This document shows positions 12,043 to 23,412 of a DNA stretch of 64,000 nucleotides, piece after piece. The stretch comes from Earliella scabrosa. Lineage: Eukaryota; Basidiomycota; Agaricomycetes; Polyporales; Polyporaceae. Positions within the stretch are counted from its first letter, which is position 1, and each line of letters starts with the position of its first letter. The translations under genes were made by a program, and so were the position numbers. Below the pieces are notes generated by a model. That model was not told the origin of the DNA. It worked only from the letters and a program-made list of their open reading frames with translations, and searched no databases. The stretch lies in the NCBI GenBank assembly GCA_022605405.1, contig JABYQQ010000022.1, positions 124,001 through 188,000 of the forward strand, read 5' to 3'.

Positions 12043-12954
12043 ATGGCAGAAAGCAGTCAAACACCAGGCGCACCTAATCCGACACCAAGAGGGCGGGGAA
12101 GAGGGAAGTCGCGCGGGGGACTGGGCAAGTATCTGCGCGCGAGAGGACGAGGTCGCGGCCGCGGTCGTCCCGCTGAGTTTGGGAAGCGTCTCGTGCTTGA
12201 GGACGAAGAGGAGGTCGAGCTTGATGAGGAAGAGCAGAAGGAATTCGAGCGGAAATATGCGCGGAGGCAACTAGGCTCGAATGCGGATCGTTATGTTGAG
12301 CCCGAGCCCGAGCTAGGATCCGACGGTGAGTATGTTTGATCACACATATGCAGTACCCATGTTGAGGTGCTGATAGACCTGCCCGGTAGGCGAGGAAATC
12401 GTTGAGCCCGAGGTCGACCTCTCAGCGTTCCTCGAGCGACAGCGACTTTCCCCACAACCGTCCTCTGCACCACCACCCCCAGATGAGGATGATGATGTCG
12501 ACACGAGCCTCGCGCATATAGGCAGTCAACCCACAACCGGCTCACAGTCCAAGAAGGGCCGCGTCCAGCAGATCGAGTGGGACGCGGAGCTAGAGGAGAT
12601 GAGTCGCGAGAAGGCGGCGGCGGAAGCCACTCGAGGTGTGTATCAATCTGGAGAATCGTGGCATAGCGGATGTACGCGAACTCATACCATGTGTAGACTT
12701 GAAGGCACGGTTCCGCGCGCAGACAGCGCGGCAGCGGGGTCGCGGTACATCCCGACCGACGACAACTCCCGGGCGCAGTGCCAGACAGACTGGTGAGTAA
12801 CTCATGTTCGCTACTTCCCGCTTGCAGGCGTGCCAACGTTGAGGTTATAGAGCGGTCACTGGTGGAAGCGCCTCCGCTCCCAACTGAAACACCCCCAGCG
12901 ACGAAGAGCGAGAAGGAGAATATGCAGGAGTTCCTTGACGATCTGCTAGGATAG
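12043..12954 (+). CDS. small RGG-rich, acidic nuclear-type protein of unknown function
   Basis: Four exons, 12043-12325, 12390-12635, 12697-12792 and 12851-12954, encode 242 aa. The N terminus is rich in Arg-Gly repeats (RGRGKSRGG, RARGRGRGRGRP), followed by an acidic stretch (LEDEEEVELDEEEQKEFE), a Pro/Ser-rich middle, a short predicted helical part IEWDAELEEMSREKAAAEA then DLKARFRAQTARQRGRG, and a C-terminal tail ending EFLDDLLG. RGG boxes usually bind RNA or G-rich nucleic acid, so a nuclear RNA-related role is plausible but inferred. The last intron is best ended at 12850 (TTATAG), which restores a frame open to the TAG at 12952; the nearer acceptor at 12827 would end the protein after a few residues. 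I do not recognise the family. Confidence 0.65.
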
Positions 12955-14007
12955 TCTCAACGAGCCAAGTGTACCATCAGTGTCCCCACTCCTCCCGTGG
13001 AATCCTCAATCATTTCTCATGCCCGAGACTCATGTTCAAACAACGTCCACTAGCTAATGCAACACCGGTTGCTTTCAAGTCAGTGTGCTTCATCGCCACT
13101 GAAATGATGAGGTACGTGTTGCCAGCTGCGCTGTGAAGGCCACGGTCACTTTCAATATCTCAAGGTCTGTTTGTCCGTGCTTTCCCCGCGGTCGCGTGGC
13201 GTGCTCGAGAAGTACCACGGAGATGTGAGTTCAGTATGGATCGGGTCAAGGTCAGCTCGCATTCATATGTGTCCTACAGGTCATCTCTGCCCGACTTCAC
13301 GAAGAGGAATGTGCGTGGAACGTATTCCTCCCTCTTCCCGCCAGGTAAAGACTCTGGACTTTCTGGACAACATCGACCCGCAGACGCAGATTGGACGGTT
13401 GATGCATAGTGTGGTGGGCCACCGTGACAACAGTGGTAACAATTTGTTCTGCACGCTGCGATCTCTCAACTGAAGCCCGGTCTTCCCCTAGGTCCCCGTA
13501 TCCGTCGTTCTGGGATGATTAAGGAGCGCTTCGTCCATGACCCATTGAAACATCCATACTCGCGTCAATTGTCTCGACATCTCCCACCCACTTCGGACAT
13601 CAGAATACGCTACACTCGACGTCAAGGTACCATTGGACACGGACTCCCACCAGCACAACCAGACATGCTCTCCCATGCAACAAGGAGATGGGAGTCTGCA
13701 ACGGCCGTAGGTCGGAAATAAGTAGTCGGAACTGCCAAACATCCCGGATTCCCGCATGCAGGGACCAGGGTCAGAATCCTCAGCAGCATGTCCAAAACTT
13801 GCCCATCCTATTGTCTTCCTCGTCTTCGAACAGGATGAGCTACGACAAATTCGGACCCACGGCGCTATCGCGGTTATCGGAAGGAGGTTCGCCCCCACAG
13901 CTTGGATAGAACTGGCGAAAGCGGCACGGCAAGCCACAACATCGCGCTACGCGCTGACAGATGCTGAACGGCCTTGCTGACGATGACTTGTTGAGTCTGC
14001 GTTGCAG
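12955..14007. other. gene-poor stretch with possible F-box-family fragment
   Basis: No intact gene. At 13206-13345 a short exon, a GT-AG gap and the segment VISARLH occur in the same arrangement as the first intron of the F-box-like genes at 18181 and 21126 (DA, intron, V/I-V/I-SARLY). This hints at a decayed relative, but the match is too short to be sure. Other open frames, including one on the minus strand at 13488-13937, show no domain. Confidence 0.3.
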
Positions 14008-14062
14008 GCAACGTCCGTCGCGACAAGGTCGAGATGCAGCAAGATCTCAAACACTCGTCTAG
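14008..14062 (+). pseudogene. relic of the last exon of the CsbD-like gene
   Basis: Fifty-five bases match the final 56-base exon of the intact gene at 762-817, with about eight substitutions and one lost base at the stop. The acceptor end of the intron is recognisable too (TTGCTGAC at 13975 and GCGTTGCAG just before the exon). It would read GNVRRDKVEMQQDLKHSS. The upstream exons are not found nearby, so this is a fragment left from a duplicated copy. Confidence 0.65.
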
Positions 14063-15357
14063 ACTTCATAGAGCGCCGACTGTTGAAGAAGCTTAAGACG
14101 TTGTGTTCATAGCTGTATCTAACGGAATTGTATCATGACCATGACGACTGGATTTTGCCCATCATATGGGCGCGAGCCTCAGCTCGACTCTGATGGTGAG
14201 AGTGGCACAGTGGAGAACACTGGGAGCATGTCAGGAATGTATTGGACAGCCAGCTGCCGAGTAACGAGAGTGAGGTAACTTGGTGCGACGACGTCGACAC
14301 TCGAGACGACACTGAATAATTCCCCCTAACTTTTTAATATTGCCCTCGGTTAGTCCATCGCCGCTCCGTACCGTGGATCGTAGCCTAGAATTGCCTCAGT
14401 GATAAAGATACAGCCCTTCTACCCGTATGTAGACGTGTGCTCCGAGTCGCAAAGTCTAGAGCCTAGCGGAGGTAGGGGAGGGGGGGAAAGGAAGCCGGGA
14501 AACAACAATACAAGCTACAAAGTACAACAACAGCGTGGGAGGTGTGTGCGAGCGTACGTGAAAGAGTTGGAAACACATCAGAGTCCGAGTCCGTCTGGAG
14601 TCGCCTGCGTCTGAGGGGGGGGGGCTTGTCGACTATGGCTACAGCTGCTCGCCCCCGGGCCTTCCCATCGTCTCCGCTACCCATCCTCCCTCCCCAATCG
14701 GCTTCAGCGCCCGCCCGTGCGACGAGACGACTCTCGGAGAGTCGAGACCAGACAGTCAGGGAAGCTTTGAAGTGAAGTGCGAACCAGCGAACAGAGGGAA
14801 GGGGAATGGTAGGGAAGGACGGAGGGGGAACTTGAAGAGTGAAGGCCGCGGGGGCGAGGAAGGGGGAAGTGGATAATTTACAGCTTATGCGCATGGAGCA
14901 TAGTGTGTGCGTGGTGGGAGATGTGATGCTACAGGTCGATCGGAGCAGCCATTGGCAATCGTGAAGTCATGGGCGCGGAACTTGAAGAAGGAGCGTGCGC
15001 GTTGCGACGGAGTCGAACGTTGAGGGTGAGGGTAGCGCATCGCGGGGAACAAAAGTGCGAGCGCCGTGCATGGAAGAGGAGCCGGGTGAAGGGTGGGACA
15101 TGGCGGGCGGAGGATGCGGCGAGGAAATTGACGGGGAGGCGAGTAGAAGGAGGTTTCGCGGGGATGGAGGAGGTTGCGCGATTACGGGAAAGTCGCGGTA
15201 GGGTGATGGTGGTGGTACAGGTCGTAACGTATGTCTAACTCAGGCCAGGCTGAGTGCGCTGAAACATCACCGCATGAGTACCGAGCGACACGATAATGCT
15301 GAATGCGAACTCACCTCGATCGCGCGATTTCTGGCATGACGGGGTCGCGTCCGCGGC
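14063..15357. other. intergenic stretch with G-rich tracts
   Basis: No supported gene. Purine-rich sequence dominates 14460-15220, with a run of about ten G near 14612. It ends at the 3' side of the pheromone precursor gene at 15358. Confidence 0.4.
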
Positions 15358-15495
15358 TTAAGCGATGACGCACCCACTGTGACTGCTAGAGGTACTGAGT
15401 CGCTCATGGTCGGCGAAGATCTCGTCGAACTCCTGTGTCGAAGACGAAGTGTCCTCGACGGGAAGGGGGGCAGCGATGACGAAGAACGCGTCCAT
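15358..15495 (-). CDS. mating pheromone precursor 1 (CaaX box CVIA)
   Basis: A single-exon gene of 45 aa. It begins MDAFFVIAAP, as fungal lipopeptide pheromone precursors typically begin MDxF, continues with an acidic Ser/Thr-rich middle, and ends SSHSGCVIA. The cysteine four from the end would be farnesylated, VIA removed and the cysteine methylated. An ER dipeptide (ADHERLST) is the likely internal processing site, leaving a mature peptide of about ten residues, LSTSSSHSGC. It is the outermost member of the B mating locus, 8 kb from the nearest receptor. Assignment rests on start, length, CaaX and context; fungal pheromone precursors are otherwise very variable. Confidence 0.8.
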   Translation of the reverse strand: MDAFFVIAAPLPVEDTSSSTQEFDEIFADHERLSTSSSHSGCVIA

Positions 15496-18180
15496 TGCAA
15501 GCGTCGGGTGTGTGCGTGCGAGTGCGAGTGCTAGGAGCGTCGGCTTGAGCGTGTGGCTCAGGCGCAAAGTTGGGAGCTGTCGGGATGGTGAGTTCGCTGC
15601 CCCCCTCGGGAGAAGGGACCATGTCTTTTATGAGCGTCGCGAGCGACTGAGCTGTCCGGATACGATGCGTGCGCTGCCATCGCGGAGGGTGGGCAGGCAC
15701 GCACGATGACAACACTCACAATAGCCTGGGGCAGCATGTTCCCTGGGACATTGCATCCCGGCGCGCAGGCGGGACGCTCGGCAGGGGAGCAGTCAGGTCC
15801 CGTCGCGTTCTGTGAGCGGATATAGACCTACCGTCGTCACCTCCACCACCCTACGCCCAGAACTTGCAATTGTACGTCGGTGTTGGGGGATATCTGCCTA
15901 CCGACGGCGCAGCGACATTGTCCGCGCCACCACATATCGTCTGGATAGAAGTAAAATTGCGGTCAGCATCGATGCTCGTGCATTGCCTCTCCCGTCTCGG
16001 CAGGAGTTCGCGGACGGGCTCACCTGCGTGACCGCCTTCCTCATCTACCCAGCGACGCAAATACGTCCTACCATCCCACATAATTATGCGACCCGAACGC
16101 ATGCAGGGAGAAATGTGACACGCACTATTGTCTTGCAGCAGGCCAATGCCTGATCCGGAGACATGACGCACAGTCACGGTGAAATCGAGAGGCGCGTAGT
16201 GCGATACCAGATTGCCCAGATTGAATGCAGATTTGCAACGAGGCCCGCCCACACGCCCCCACCGTGTGCGCGATTGAATGTGCATGTCGTATAGTGCTCC
16301 CCGAAGCAGTAGATGCGAAGGTCATCGAGATGAAGCCGTGGATGCCGTCGAGTCAAGCGCCTCCGCAAGACAAAAAGACAGACGCCCGGAAGTTTCGTGG
16401 TGGAATGCTACTCCTCCCTAGTCTGGAAGGAGCTCGTCGACATTGCGTGAACGAGCATCCGCTTATTGTCAAAGACGAACGCGGATTTCGAAAACGTCTG
16501 CGCTATTCTTGAACTCGTGTCGGGCCGCTGAGGTGATATCGAGCTTGCAGAGGAGTGGGGCGGCGACTCGTCGGTAGCGCGGCTCGAGCTCCGGACGACC
16601 GTGACTCAATGGTCGAGCCTGGGTCGAGCGATCTGGTGTAGTCGTGCGCAAAAAAGATGTCGAGGGACTCATTGGTAAATCACGTCCATGCAAAGCAACC
16701 TAACAACTTGTATATAGTTAGCTAAGTCGGATGAGGATGCGCCTATGCGGACATTCTACTTACATCCTGTTGGAACATGATGAAGCGCATGCCCGACACA
16801 TCCTCATGCCCAGGCTCCATTACTTTGACCAAATGGCGTAACTTCCAGTGGTACCAGGTGGGCTTCAAGTCAGTTTTGAGACGTGTACTGACCACACACT
16901 TGATAATACTGTCGGACCCTTGATTCTCGGGGGCCGCTCCGTTCGGTGGTATCGTTCAACTTGAAACAACCCCATTGCAAGTTCATGTTAATACTCAAAG
17001 AGCGATAGCAGTGCAAGCCTTGAACCGGGCTTACATCATGACTCCTCTGTGAGTCTTGAGGGCAGAGTCCGCAATGCTCAACCTGGCACGGCTACCAGTT
17101 TGACTGTTCCACTGCGAGGTAATGCAGCTCGTCAGTCACATGCTCAGCCCTCACACAGTGCCAAACGATGAGCCCAGATGCTCACTCACACTTTCTTGTT
17201 GAGTCTGGCGTGGAGGAACGCAACGGCATACTCCTTAGTACTAGTTCCACAAGAGTATTGTAAGTAAGATCCTCCAATACTGGTATCATTGCGAGGCACA
17301 CCATTTCACTCACAGCATGGTCTCTGGCGTTTGGGTCGAGGTTGCATGTCACGTAATGCTATGGGCACTGACAGAGTCCTCACCGGAAGTTGGAACAACT
17401 TCAAACCTCTTCAAACTGGCCATGGAATTCGGCTGTTCGGCCGAAAGGTACGGCAAACGCCGCCACACATAGACGCGCGCCAGAGTCGGCGAGTTACGCT
17501 ACCTTGCTGCTTGCTTTCGAACCTCTATATGTGCCTGACTATCTGGAGGCCATGTCTATCGCTACGCCTTGTGCGTAATCTTACAATTGCGAAGCGCACA
17601 CGCTCTATGTTGTCCCAGTCGAGACGGCCGTGTCTCAGTAGGATACGCGCGACGGTCAGTCTCGACACCCACGGTCCACTTTCCTGTCTGTATATCTTAC
17701 TGATATTTCAGCGATCCAGGACACCAATATAACGCTCATGGTTTCCCCTTGACACGATTTGTCTATGCAGACAAGCGGGAGGGCTTACCGCCGGCGTGTC
17801 GCGTGTCATAGAATATCGGAACTCCTATCCACAGCCGACCTTCAAGTCCCATGGTAGATATACTCACCCTGTAGCTTGGATTCGCTAATTGAGATACACC
17901 ACACGCAGGATGGAGGGATCGACGCTACATCGGGAGCATGAACTTGAAACACTTCCGCAACTGACGTAACGGATCGAGACAAAGGCAATTGAGACGCTCA
18001 CGCCCGACTCGCGACGCTGCATGGTCTGCGGGGGACTCCTCATTTTGCTCTGAACGTCCATCCGTGAGCCACACATCCCACAAGATAACAGCATGGTAAG
18101 CACTAGGTTCTTCTTCGAGCATAGTCTATGCTCCAACTCACGTCCGTCCGTATAAGTCTGCATCCTCCACCTCAATGCAA
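15496..18180. other. 2.7 kb with decayed gene fragments, no intact gene
   Basis: The minus strand keeps short protein-like pieces in different frames. One at about 16695-16470 reads ELEPRYRRVAAPLLCKLDI and KNSADVFE, resembling the start of fungal F-box/LRR-type proteins. Others lie near 16370-16225 (LDDLRIYCFGEH) and 16150-16000 (WDGRTYLRRWVDEEGG). They lie in the right order for one dead minus-strand gene, but the frames are broken and I cannot build a transcript. The rest shows nothing recognisable. Confidence 0.3.
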
Positions 18181-19980
18181 ATGGCTCAAGGCCATCTTTT
18201 GTCAACCCAGCGTGCCCTCGGATGCCATGACATCCTGGCAACTATCTTCTCCGACGTCGCCACGCTCAAGAATGGCTGGGACGCCCCCTTCCGGAAGGGT
18301 GACCTGGTCAAGCTCGCGCTTGTTTGTCGCGGGTGGCGCGTGCACACCCTCCGCCTAGTGTGGAGAGATCTGGACTCTATACTTCCTCTATGGCGTCTCC
18401 TTGCGCCGAGCTCGCTCCCTGCTCCCACGGGCGGAGCACCAACAGACGAGTATTGCGATGCCGTGGGTGATCACACTCAACTGTCGGAATGTGATAACGA
18501 GCTGAATGTCCTGCAGATCGTATCTGCTCGCTTATACTTGAATGAAACCCATCTGTCCAAGTTTCTCTGGTACGCGGGGCACGTCCAAGAACTCCATGCG
18601 CGAAACTCAAAGGACGCCACGCTGTTCCGCGCAATTCTGGAGCTAAACGGTGGAGAGCCGCTATTCCCCTCCCTCCAAACGTTGTGGTGGTCGCCATCCA
18701 CCGTATCCGATTTGTCTCTTCTCCCTCTCTTCACCTCAACGCTTCAGAACGTCATTCTCAACTATCAGACAATGGTCGCGCCCGAGCCGGAAGTTCAGGA
18801 CTCGACACTCTGTTCGATCCTCTCCCATCTGCACGATACCTCCCCAACGCTCCAATATATCTGCATCGATGCCAATTTGGAGTCGGACCCGAGCCCCGAC
18901 CTCATGCGTCAACTTCCGGCATTCAGGCACTTGCAGCGTATCTACATCACCTTCGGCATTGGCTCGTCCTGCTTCTTCGACCTCGTCTCGAATGGTTACC
19001 TTGCGCGTGCCGAGGTCGGGTATCTCTATTGGGACGGCTCTTCAGCGGCCTCTATCCCTCCCATCACAGCCCATGCGTTGAAGATGCTCATAGTGACGGG
19101 GAACTGCGAGTGCCTTACTCGACTGTTCACTGTCCTGCGCGCCCCCAACTTGGAATACGCGCATCTGGAGACGAGTGACCGCCGTGCTGCCATAATGCCA
19201 GACTACCTCTCCTGCATCAACGCATTTGCTGCCGCCGTCCCGGGCGACGCGCTCGACTGGCTGCACATGGAGCTCGGGTTCCATGACGGACCACAGTCCG
19301 ACACCCCTGTCGATCTGGCCCTGCTCGTGGAGCCCCTGCTGCGTTTCCGCAAGCTCAGTTACTTCTACTTCGCTTCCAGCCTACTCGACCTGTACGCGGA
19401 CGACAACACCTTCGTGACCATCACGCGGGCATGGAAGGAGCTCGAGCAATTCGAAATCGCCGGCCTCCTCGACTGGAGCACCGACCATGAGCACAAGGAG
19501 ATCCCAACGGCGGTCGTGCTTCACTACTTCTGGCGCCACTGCCCGCGTCTCCGCGAGCTCGCGCTCCCCCATCTCGAGTTCCAAGAGATCCTGATGGACG
19601 TCGACGAGGAGCGGCCGTCCACCCATCCTCTCAAACACTTGCGTATCGACCATGACCGGTCCTCGCGGCGGGGCAAGATCAGGCTCCCCGAGGACATGCT
19701 GGAGGAGCACGCGCACTACGTTTCTACTCTGTTCCCGGCGTTGGACGCTAAGGGCTCAATGTTCGGGTCGGAGCGCCGCGGTCGTGGTTGGGGCGGGGTG
19801 CTCGTGCACTTGGAGGAAGCTGCGAACGGCCCGATGAAGCGTTTGTCGTTTGTGGAGAGCGATAGCGACGACAGCGGAAGCAGCGACGGCTATGGAAGTT
19901 ACTCCGATGAGGAGGATACTGAGGCTGGCGACTCTGACGACTCGGAGAACGAGGACGGGGACTCTTCAGACGAGGACTGA
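18181..19980 (+). CDS. F-box-like protein, paralogue A, inside the mating locus
   Basis: Two exons, 18181-18462 and 18517-19980, give 581 aa. Residues 1-70 resemble an F-box: CHDILATIFSDV, DLVKLALVCRGWRVHTLRLVWRDL, LPLWRLLAP. The remainder is a long Leu-rich, LRR-like region (for example LPLFTSTLQNVIL, FRHLQRIYI, LRELALPHLEF), ending in a strongly acidic Asp/Glu/Ser tail. F-box proteins recruit substrates to SCF ubiquitin ligases; many fungal families are expanded and uncharacterised. The 54-nt intron has no in-frame stop and is a multiple of three, so unspliced RNA would add 18 residues. I remove it because the paralogue at 21126 has a non-multiple-of-three intron at the same place, and both exons then match in length exactly (282 and 1464 nt). 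An in-frame ATG lies two codons upstream. Confidence 0.75.
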   Translation: MAQGHLLSTQRALGCHDILATIFSDVATLKNGWDAPFRKGDLVKLALVCRGWRVHTLRLVWRDLDSILPLWRLLAPSSLPAPTGGAPTDEYCDAVGDHTQLSECDNELNVLQIVSARLYLNETHLSKFLWYAGHVQELHARNSKDATLFRAILELNGGEPLFPSLQTLWWSPSTVSDLSLLPLFTSTLQNVILNYQTMVAPEPEVQDSTLCSILSHLHDTSPTLQYICIDANLESDPSPDLMRQLPAFRHLQRIYITFGIGSSCFFDLVSNGYLARAEVGYLYWDGSSAASIPPITAHALKMLIVTGNCECLTRLFTVLRAPNLEYAHLETSDRRAAIMPDYLSCINAFAAAVPGDALDWLHMELGFHDGPQSDTPVDLALLVEPLLRFRKLSYFYFASSLLDLYADDNTFVTITRAWKELEQFEIAGLLDWSTDHEHKEIPTAVVLHYFWRHCPRLRELALPHLEFQEILMDVDEERPSTHPLKHLRIDHDRSSRRGKIRLPEDMLEEHAHYVSTLFPALDAKGSMFGSERRGRGWGGVLVHLEEAANGPMKRLSFVESDSDDSGSSDGYGSYSDEEDTEAGDSDDSENEDGDSSDED

Positions 19981-21125
19981 TCTAGCCTAGAACATGCGTA
20001 CTCCATGTATACTACAGCGTTTGTTTTTGACGAGCATAGAAGGGAGTTGTTCGGAGCGGGCGACGGAAGCAGACTTGGCAACGGATCAATGGAAGTTCGG
20101 AGCGCCCGCCGCGAGGAGGTGACGCCTGTCAGTGTCCCTACGTCGTTCGCCTCCATGACATACATCCTCGCTGTCTACCACTAATGATACTTGTCGTTAC
20201 ATTGCTCTATCTCCTATGGCTGCTAATGTAAGACACACGAAAATAGGGATGACAGTCTTGGAGAGTTGCCAGTCGACATGGTGGGAAGCAGCGACGGAAG
20301 TTGACTATGTATTGCAACCGTACGTGCAACATTTCGCTGGCTGCACGATCCTTGTGTGGAGCAGCCTCAATTTTGCGCCATGAGGTGTGCTGGTCTCTCC
20401 TCACATTTACTCTCCAGGTTCGAGATCAGCAACATTGCGGCGATGTTCGAGAAATAGGCGTACGCCGTGGAGGGGCCTGACCGAAGACGATATTCGACGA
20501 TCCCACGAACTGGCCCTCGCCTTGGATATCCATACATTCTAGGACTACGGTGAGGTCGTGACGACGAGGGAATTGGTAGAGACTGAGCTTGGTCACTTGA
20601 ACGGCTCCCGTCCTGCGGTTGTCCGTGAGTCTGTCAACTGGGTCGTCTCATTCATCTCAAAATTCGTGATTAAGAGCGGAAGCAGGATAGGTGAGTCGAA
20701 TCGGCATCGAAGAAAAGTTGTGTCACATACTGAAGTTTCACATGGCTTACCCCCGTAGCAGGGAGTCGACGCGAGAGCAATTTTTGCTGTCGCTGCTGAG
20801 CCTACTGTTCCAAGGATAGGAAGATTGTCTCATGGGTACCTTGCGAGACCCACCAGTGCCATGCGAATGGGTTGCCGGGACGTTCTACAGATCAACTTCA
20901 AGCACGACAGCGTTTGAAGTCGTCCACATTAGAAACAAAGACAATCGTAGCGCTCATGCTTTCAGGGCCTCGATGAGATTGTTTCCTTACTTCTTCCTCT
21001 TCCCCAAAACGATTGTCCTCGCGAATGTCCCGGAGTTAATCGCACGGTGAGTAATCGCTATGCGCTGTCGCTTGGATTGCGCTCACTTTGCAAGTAGCCC
21101 CAATCTCACGTCCCGCTTCGAACAA
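19981..21125. other. intergenic between the two F-box-like genes
   Basis: No supported gene. Short open frames occur at 20558-20758 and 20832-21050 without recognisable motifs. The last part should hold the promoter of the second F-box-like gene. Confidence 0.4.
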
Positions 21126-22928
21126 ATGGCTCATTGCTATGTTGGCACTCGACGCGCCCTCGAGTGCTATGACATACTAGCCACTATCTTCTCAGAGAAC
21201 GTCTCCATTCCCTTCATCGGCACCACCACGCTCTTTCGGAACAGCGACCTCGTCAAGCTCGCACGTGTTTGTCGAGGGTGGTGCGCACACGCCCTTCGCC
21301 TTTTGTGGAGGGAATTGCCCTCCACTTATCCTCTGTGGCATCTCCTCGCTCCTCCAGGTTTGCCCTCTCCGACAGGGAGCGCGCCGACTGCAGAGTATTG
21401 CGACGCTGTAAGTGGATGGTGGAGGAGTGCATCCCATACCGCGAAGAGTTGACATGTCCCACAGGTCATATCCGCTAGACTGTACGCAGATGCGGAACGT
21501 CTCAGCAGCTTCCTGTGGTACTGCGGGCATGTCCGTACTTTGGAGACACGCCATTCGACCGACGCGGTCCTCGTTCACACCCTGCTGGAGGTGACCGGAG
21601 GACGGCCGCTATTTCCATCGCTCGCAACATTGCGCTGGGGACCATCTTCCACATCGGACCTATCCGTTCTTCCTCTCTTCACGCATACGTTGCGTAAAGT
21701 CAACGTCATCATCTATCACAAAACGTTTGAGCCCATCCCGGACGTCGACGAATCGGTTGTATGGTCCATAGTAGGCCGGTTGCAAGACTCCTCCCCCAAG
21801 CTCCAGGACCTCTTCATCTATGTGTCACTGCAGTCGCCTCCTAGCACTGCGCTGATGCGTCATCTCGCGTCGTTCTCCCATCTACAGCGTCTCCAGACCA
21901 CTATCAGCATCAGCTCATCCGCACTTCTGCGCCTCATGTCCAACGGCTGCCTCGTCCGGGCTGACACCCAGTCCGTCGTTTGGGATGGCCCGCCGTCTAA
22001 AGTCGCAAGCCACTCCATTCCCGCGCACGCATTAGAAGTGCTGAAAATTGCAGGCGACAGCACGAGTCTCGCAAAGCTCTTCACGGCGATCCACGCACCA
22101 AAGCTGAACTACGCATTCATCACCGCGTCCAACAGCGGTGCCGTCGCCGAGTCTCACTGCGTTTCCTACGTGGCCGCACTCGCTGCCGCCGTCCGTTGCG
22201 ATGTCTTCAATTCCCTCCATCTGGAGTGCAGCGGACTGCGTCCCACCACCCCTATGGACCTCGCCAACCTCGTCGAACCCCTCCTCCCCTTCCGCGAGCT
22301 CACATACTTTAACTATACGTCGGACCCGCCCGACGTCTTCGCGAATGACAGCACCTGTGGGACCATCACGCGCGCGTGGCCGAACCTCAAGCACTTCACG
22401 ATCAACATGTCCCTCTGGAGCGTCGCCGGCGAGCACCCGGAGATGCCAACGGCGACTGTACTCTACTCCTTTTGGCGCCACTGCCCGCGTTTGCGCCACC
22501 TCTCCCTTCCTCACCTCCAATTCCAGGACCAGTTGGTTGATGTCGACGAGTACAGGCCCTCCACCCATCCGCTCGAGCAGCTGCAGATCGACATCACGCA
22601 GAGCTGGTCGACTGGAAAGGCGAATCTCCCGGCTGGTGTCGTTGAAGAGCATGCGCGCTACGCCTCGGGTCTATTCCCTTGTCTGAACGTGAGATGGTCG
22701 CTGTGCGGAATGGAACGTCAGGGCAGGGGCTGGGGTGGAGTATTCAGTTATCTGTGCTCTCAGAAGGGCCTGCCACGCCGCGGCCTTGAAGCATTCGGTG
22801 GCGAGCGCTCGGATGGAGACCCCGACGACTCGGAAGACGATGTCGGGTTTGAAGTTGAACTTCGCGACGGGGACGGCAACGAGGACGATGAGGATTGGGA
22901 TGATGTCGATGACTGGGAGGACGCTTAG
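21126..22928 (+). CDS. F-box-like protein, paralogue B, inside the mating locus
   Basis: Two exons, 21126-21407 and 21465-22928, give 581 aa, exactly the length of paralogue A. The 57-nt intron (GTAAGT...CCCACAG) contains an in-frame stop, so it must be spliced. The N terminus again shows an F-box-like run: ECYDILATIFSENV, DLVKLARVCRGWCAHALRLLW, YPLWHLLAP. A Leu-rich middle follows (HLASFSHLQRLQTTISI, LRHLSLPHLQF) and the protein closes with an acidic tail of Asp, Glu and Trp. Head-to-tail arrangement and equal exon sizes point to a tandem duplication, although the proteins have clearly diverged. A substrate-adaptor role in ubiquitination is inferred; no link to mating is shown by the sequence itself. 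Confidence 0.75.
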
Positions 22929-23330
22929 ATGATCAAGTGCATCTCTTGGAGGACGAGTTCATTGACATTCGCACTGTAGCTCACAAACGGGTGCAAAAAC
23001 TAGGATGTATTCCAGTTCGTAATATAGGGACGGCTGGGACAGACAAGATGTAGAGTGTATATATGAGTGTAGATGGGAGACGTCGCATTTCATAGCTACA
23101 AGAATCAGCGAAGGAGACACCGGGACTAGGTGGGGGGCACATCTAGTGCGAATAAGGATACAGTGCAAGACGAGGCCAGGTGAGGCGGGGCGCAGTGAGC
23201 GGCGGAGGTATAGCTAGTGGTACAGCAACGTGAAACGAGAAGCGTGCAGCGTACGAGATCGTCGATGATGAGGAAGAGACTGTAAAGATGACAGGGTGAA
23301 CGAGCTGGAGGGAGATGAAGTGACAGCGTA

Positions 23331-23412
23331 TCAAAACGTTGTCGATTCAGTGTGGACCATGATCGAGATCGACCCGTCGGACGCCTTGCGAGCTGGCGGC
23401 GGCGGCGCAAGC
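23331..23412 (-). pseudogene. displaced former C-terminal codons of receptor 1
   Basis: Directly after the present stop the minus strand stays open in another frame, from MWPPPSSRLAP to a stop at 23331, ending SISIMVHTESTTF. With only one copy of the 43 bp repeat the receptor frame would run into this stretch, so it is probably the ancestral tail, now out of frame. Confidence 0.55.

Noticed and set aside
11839..12270. Upstream extension of the CNOT11 homologue in the same frame
   Set aside because: It would overlap the start of the divergent gene, and the extra residues do not resemble the family; kept only as an uncertainty about the start.
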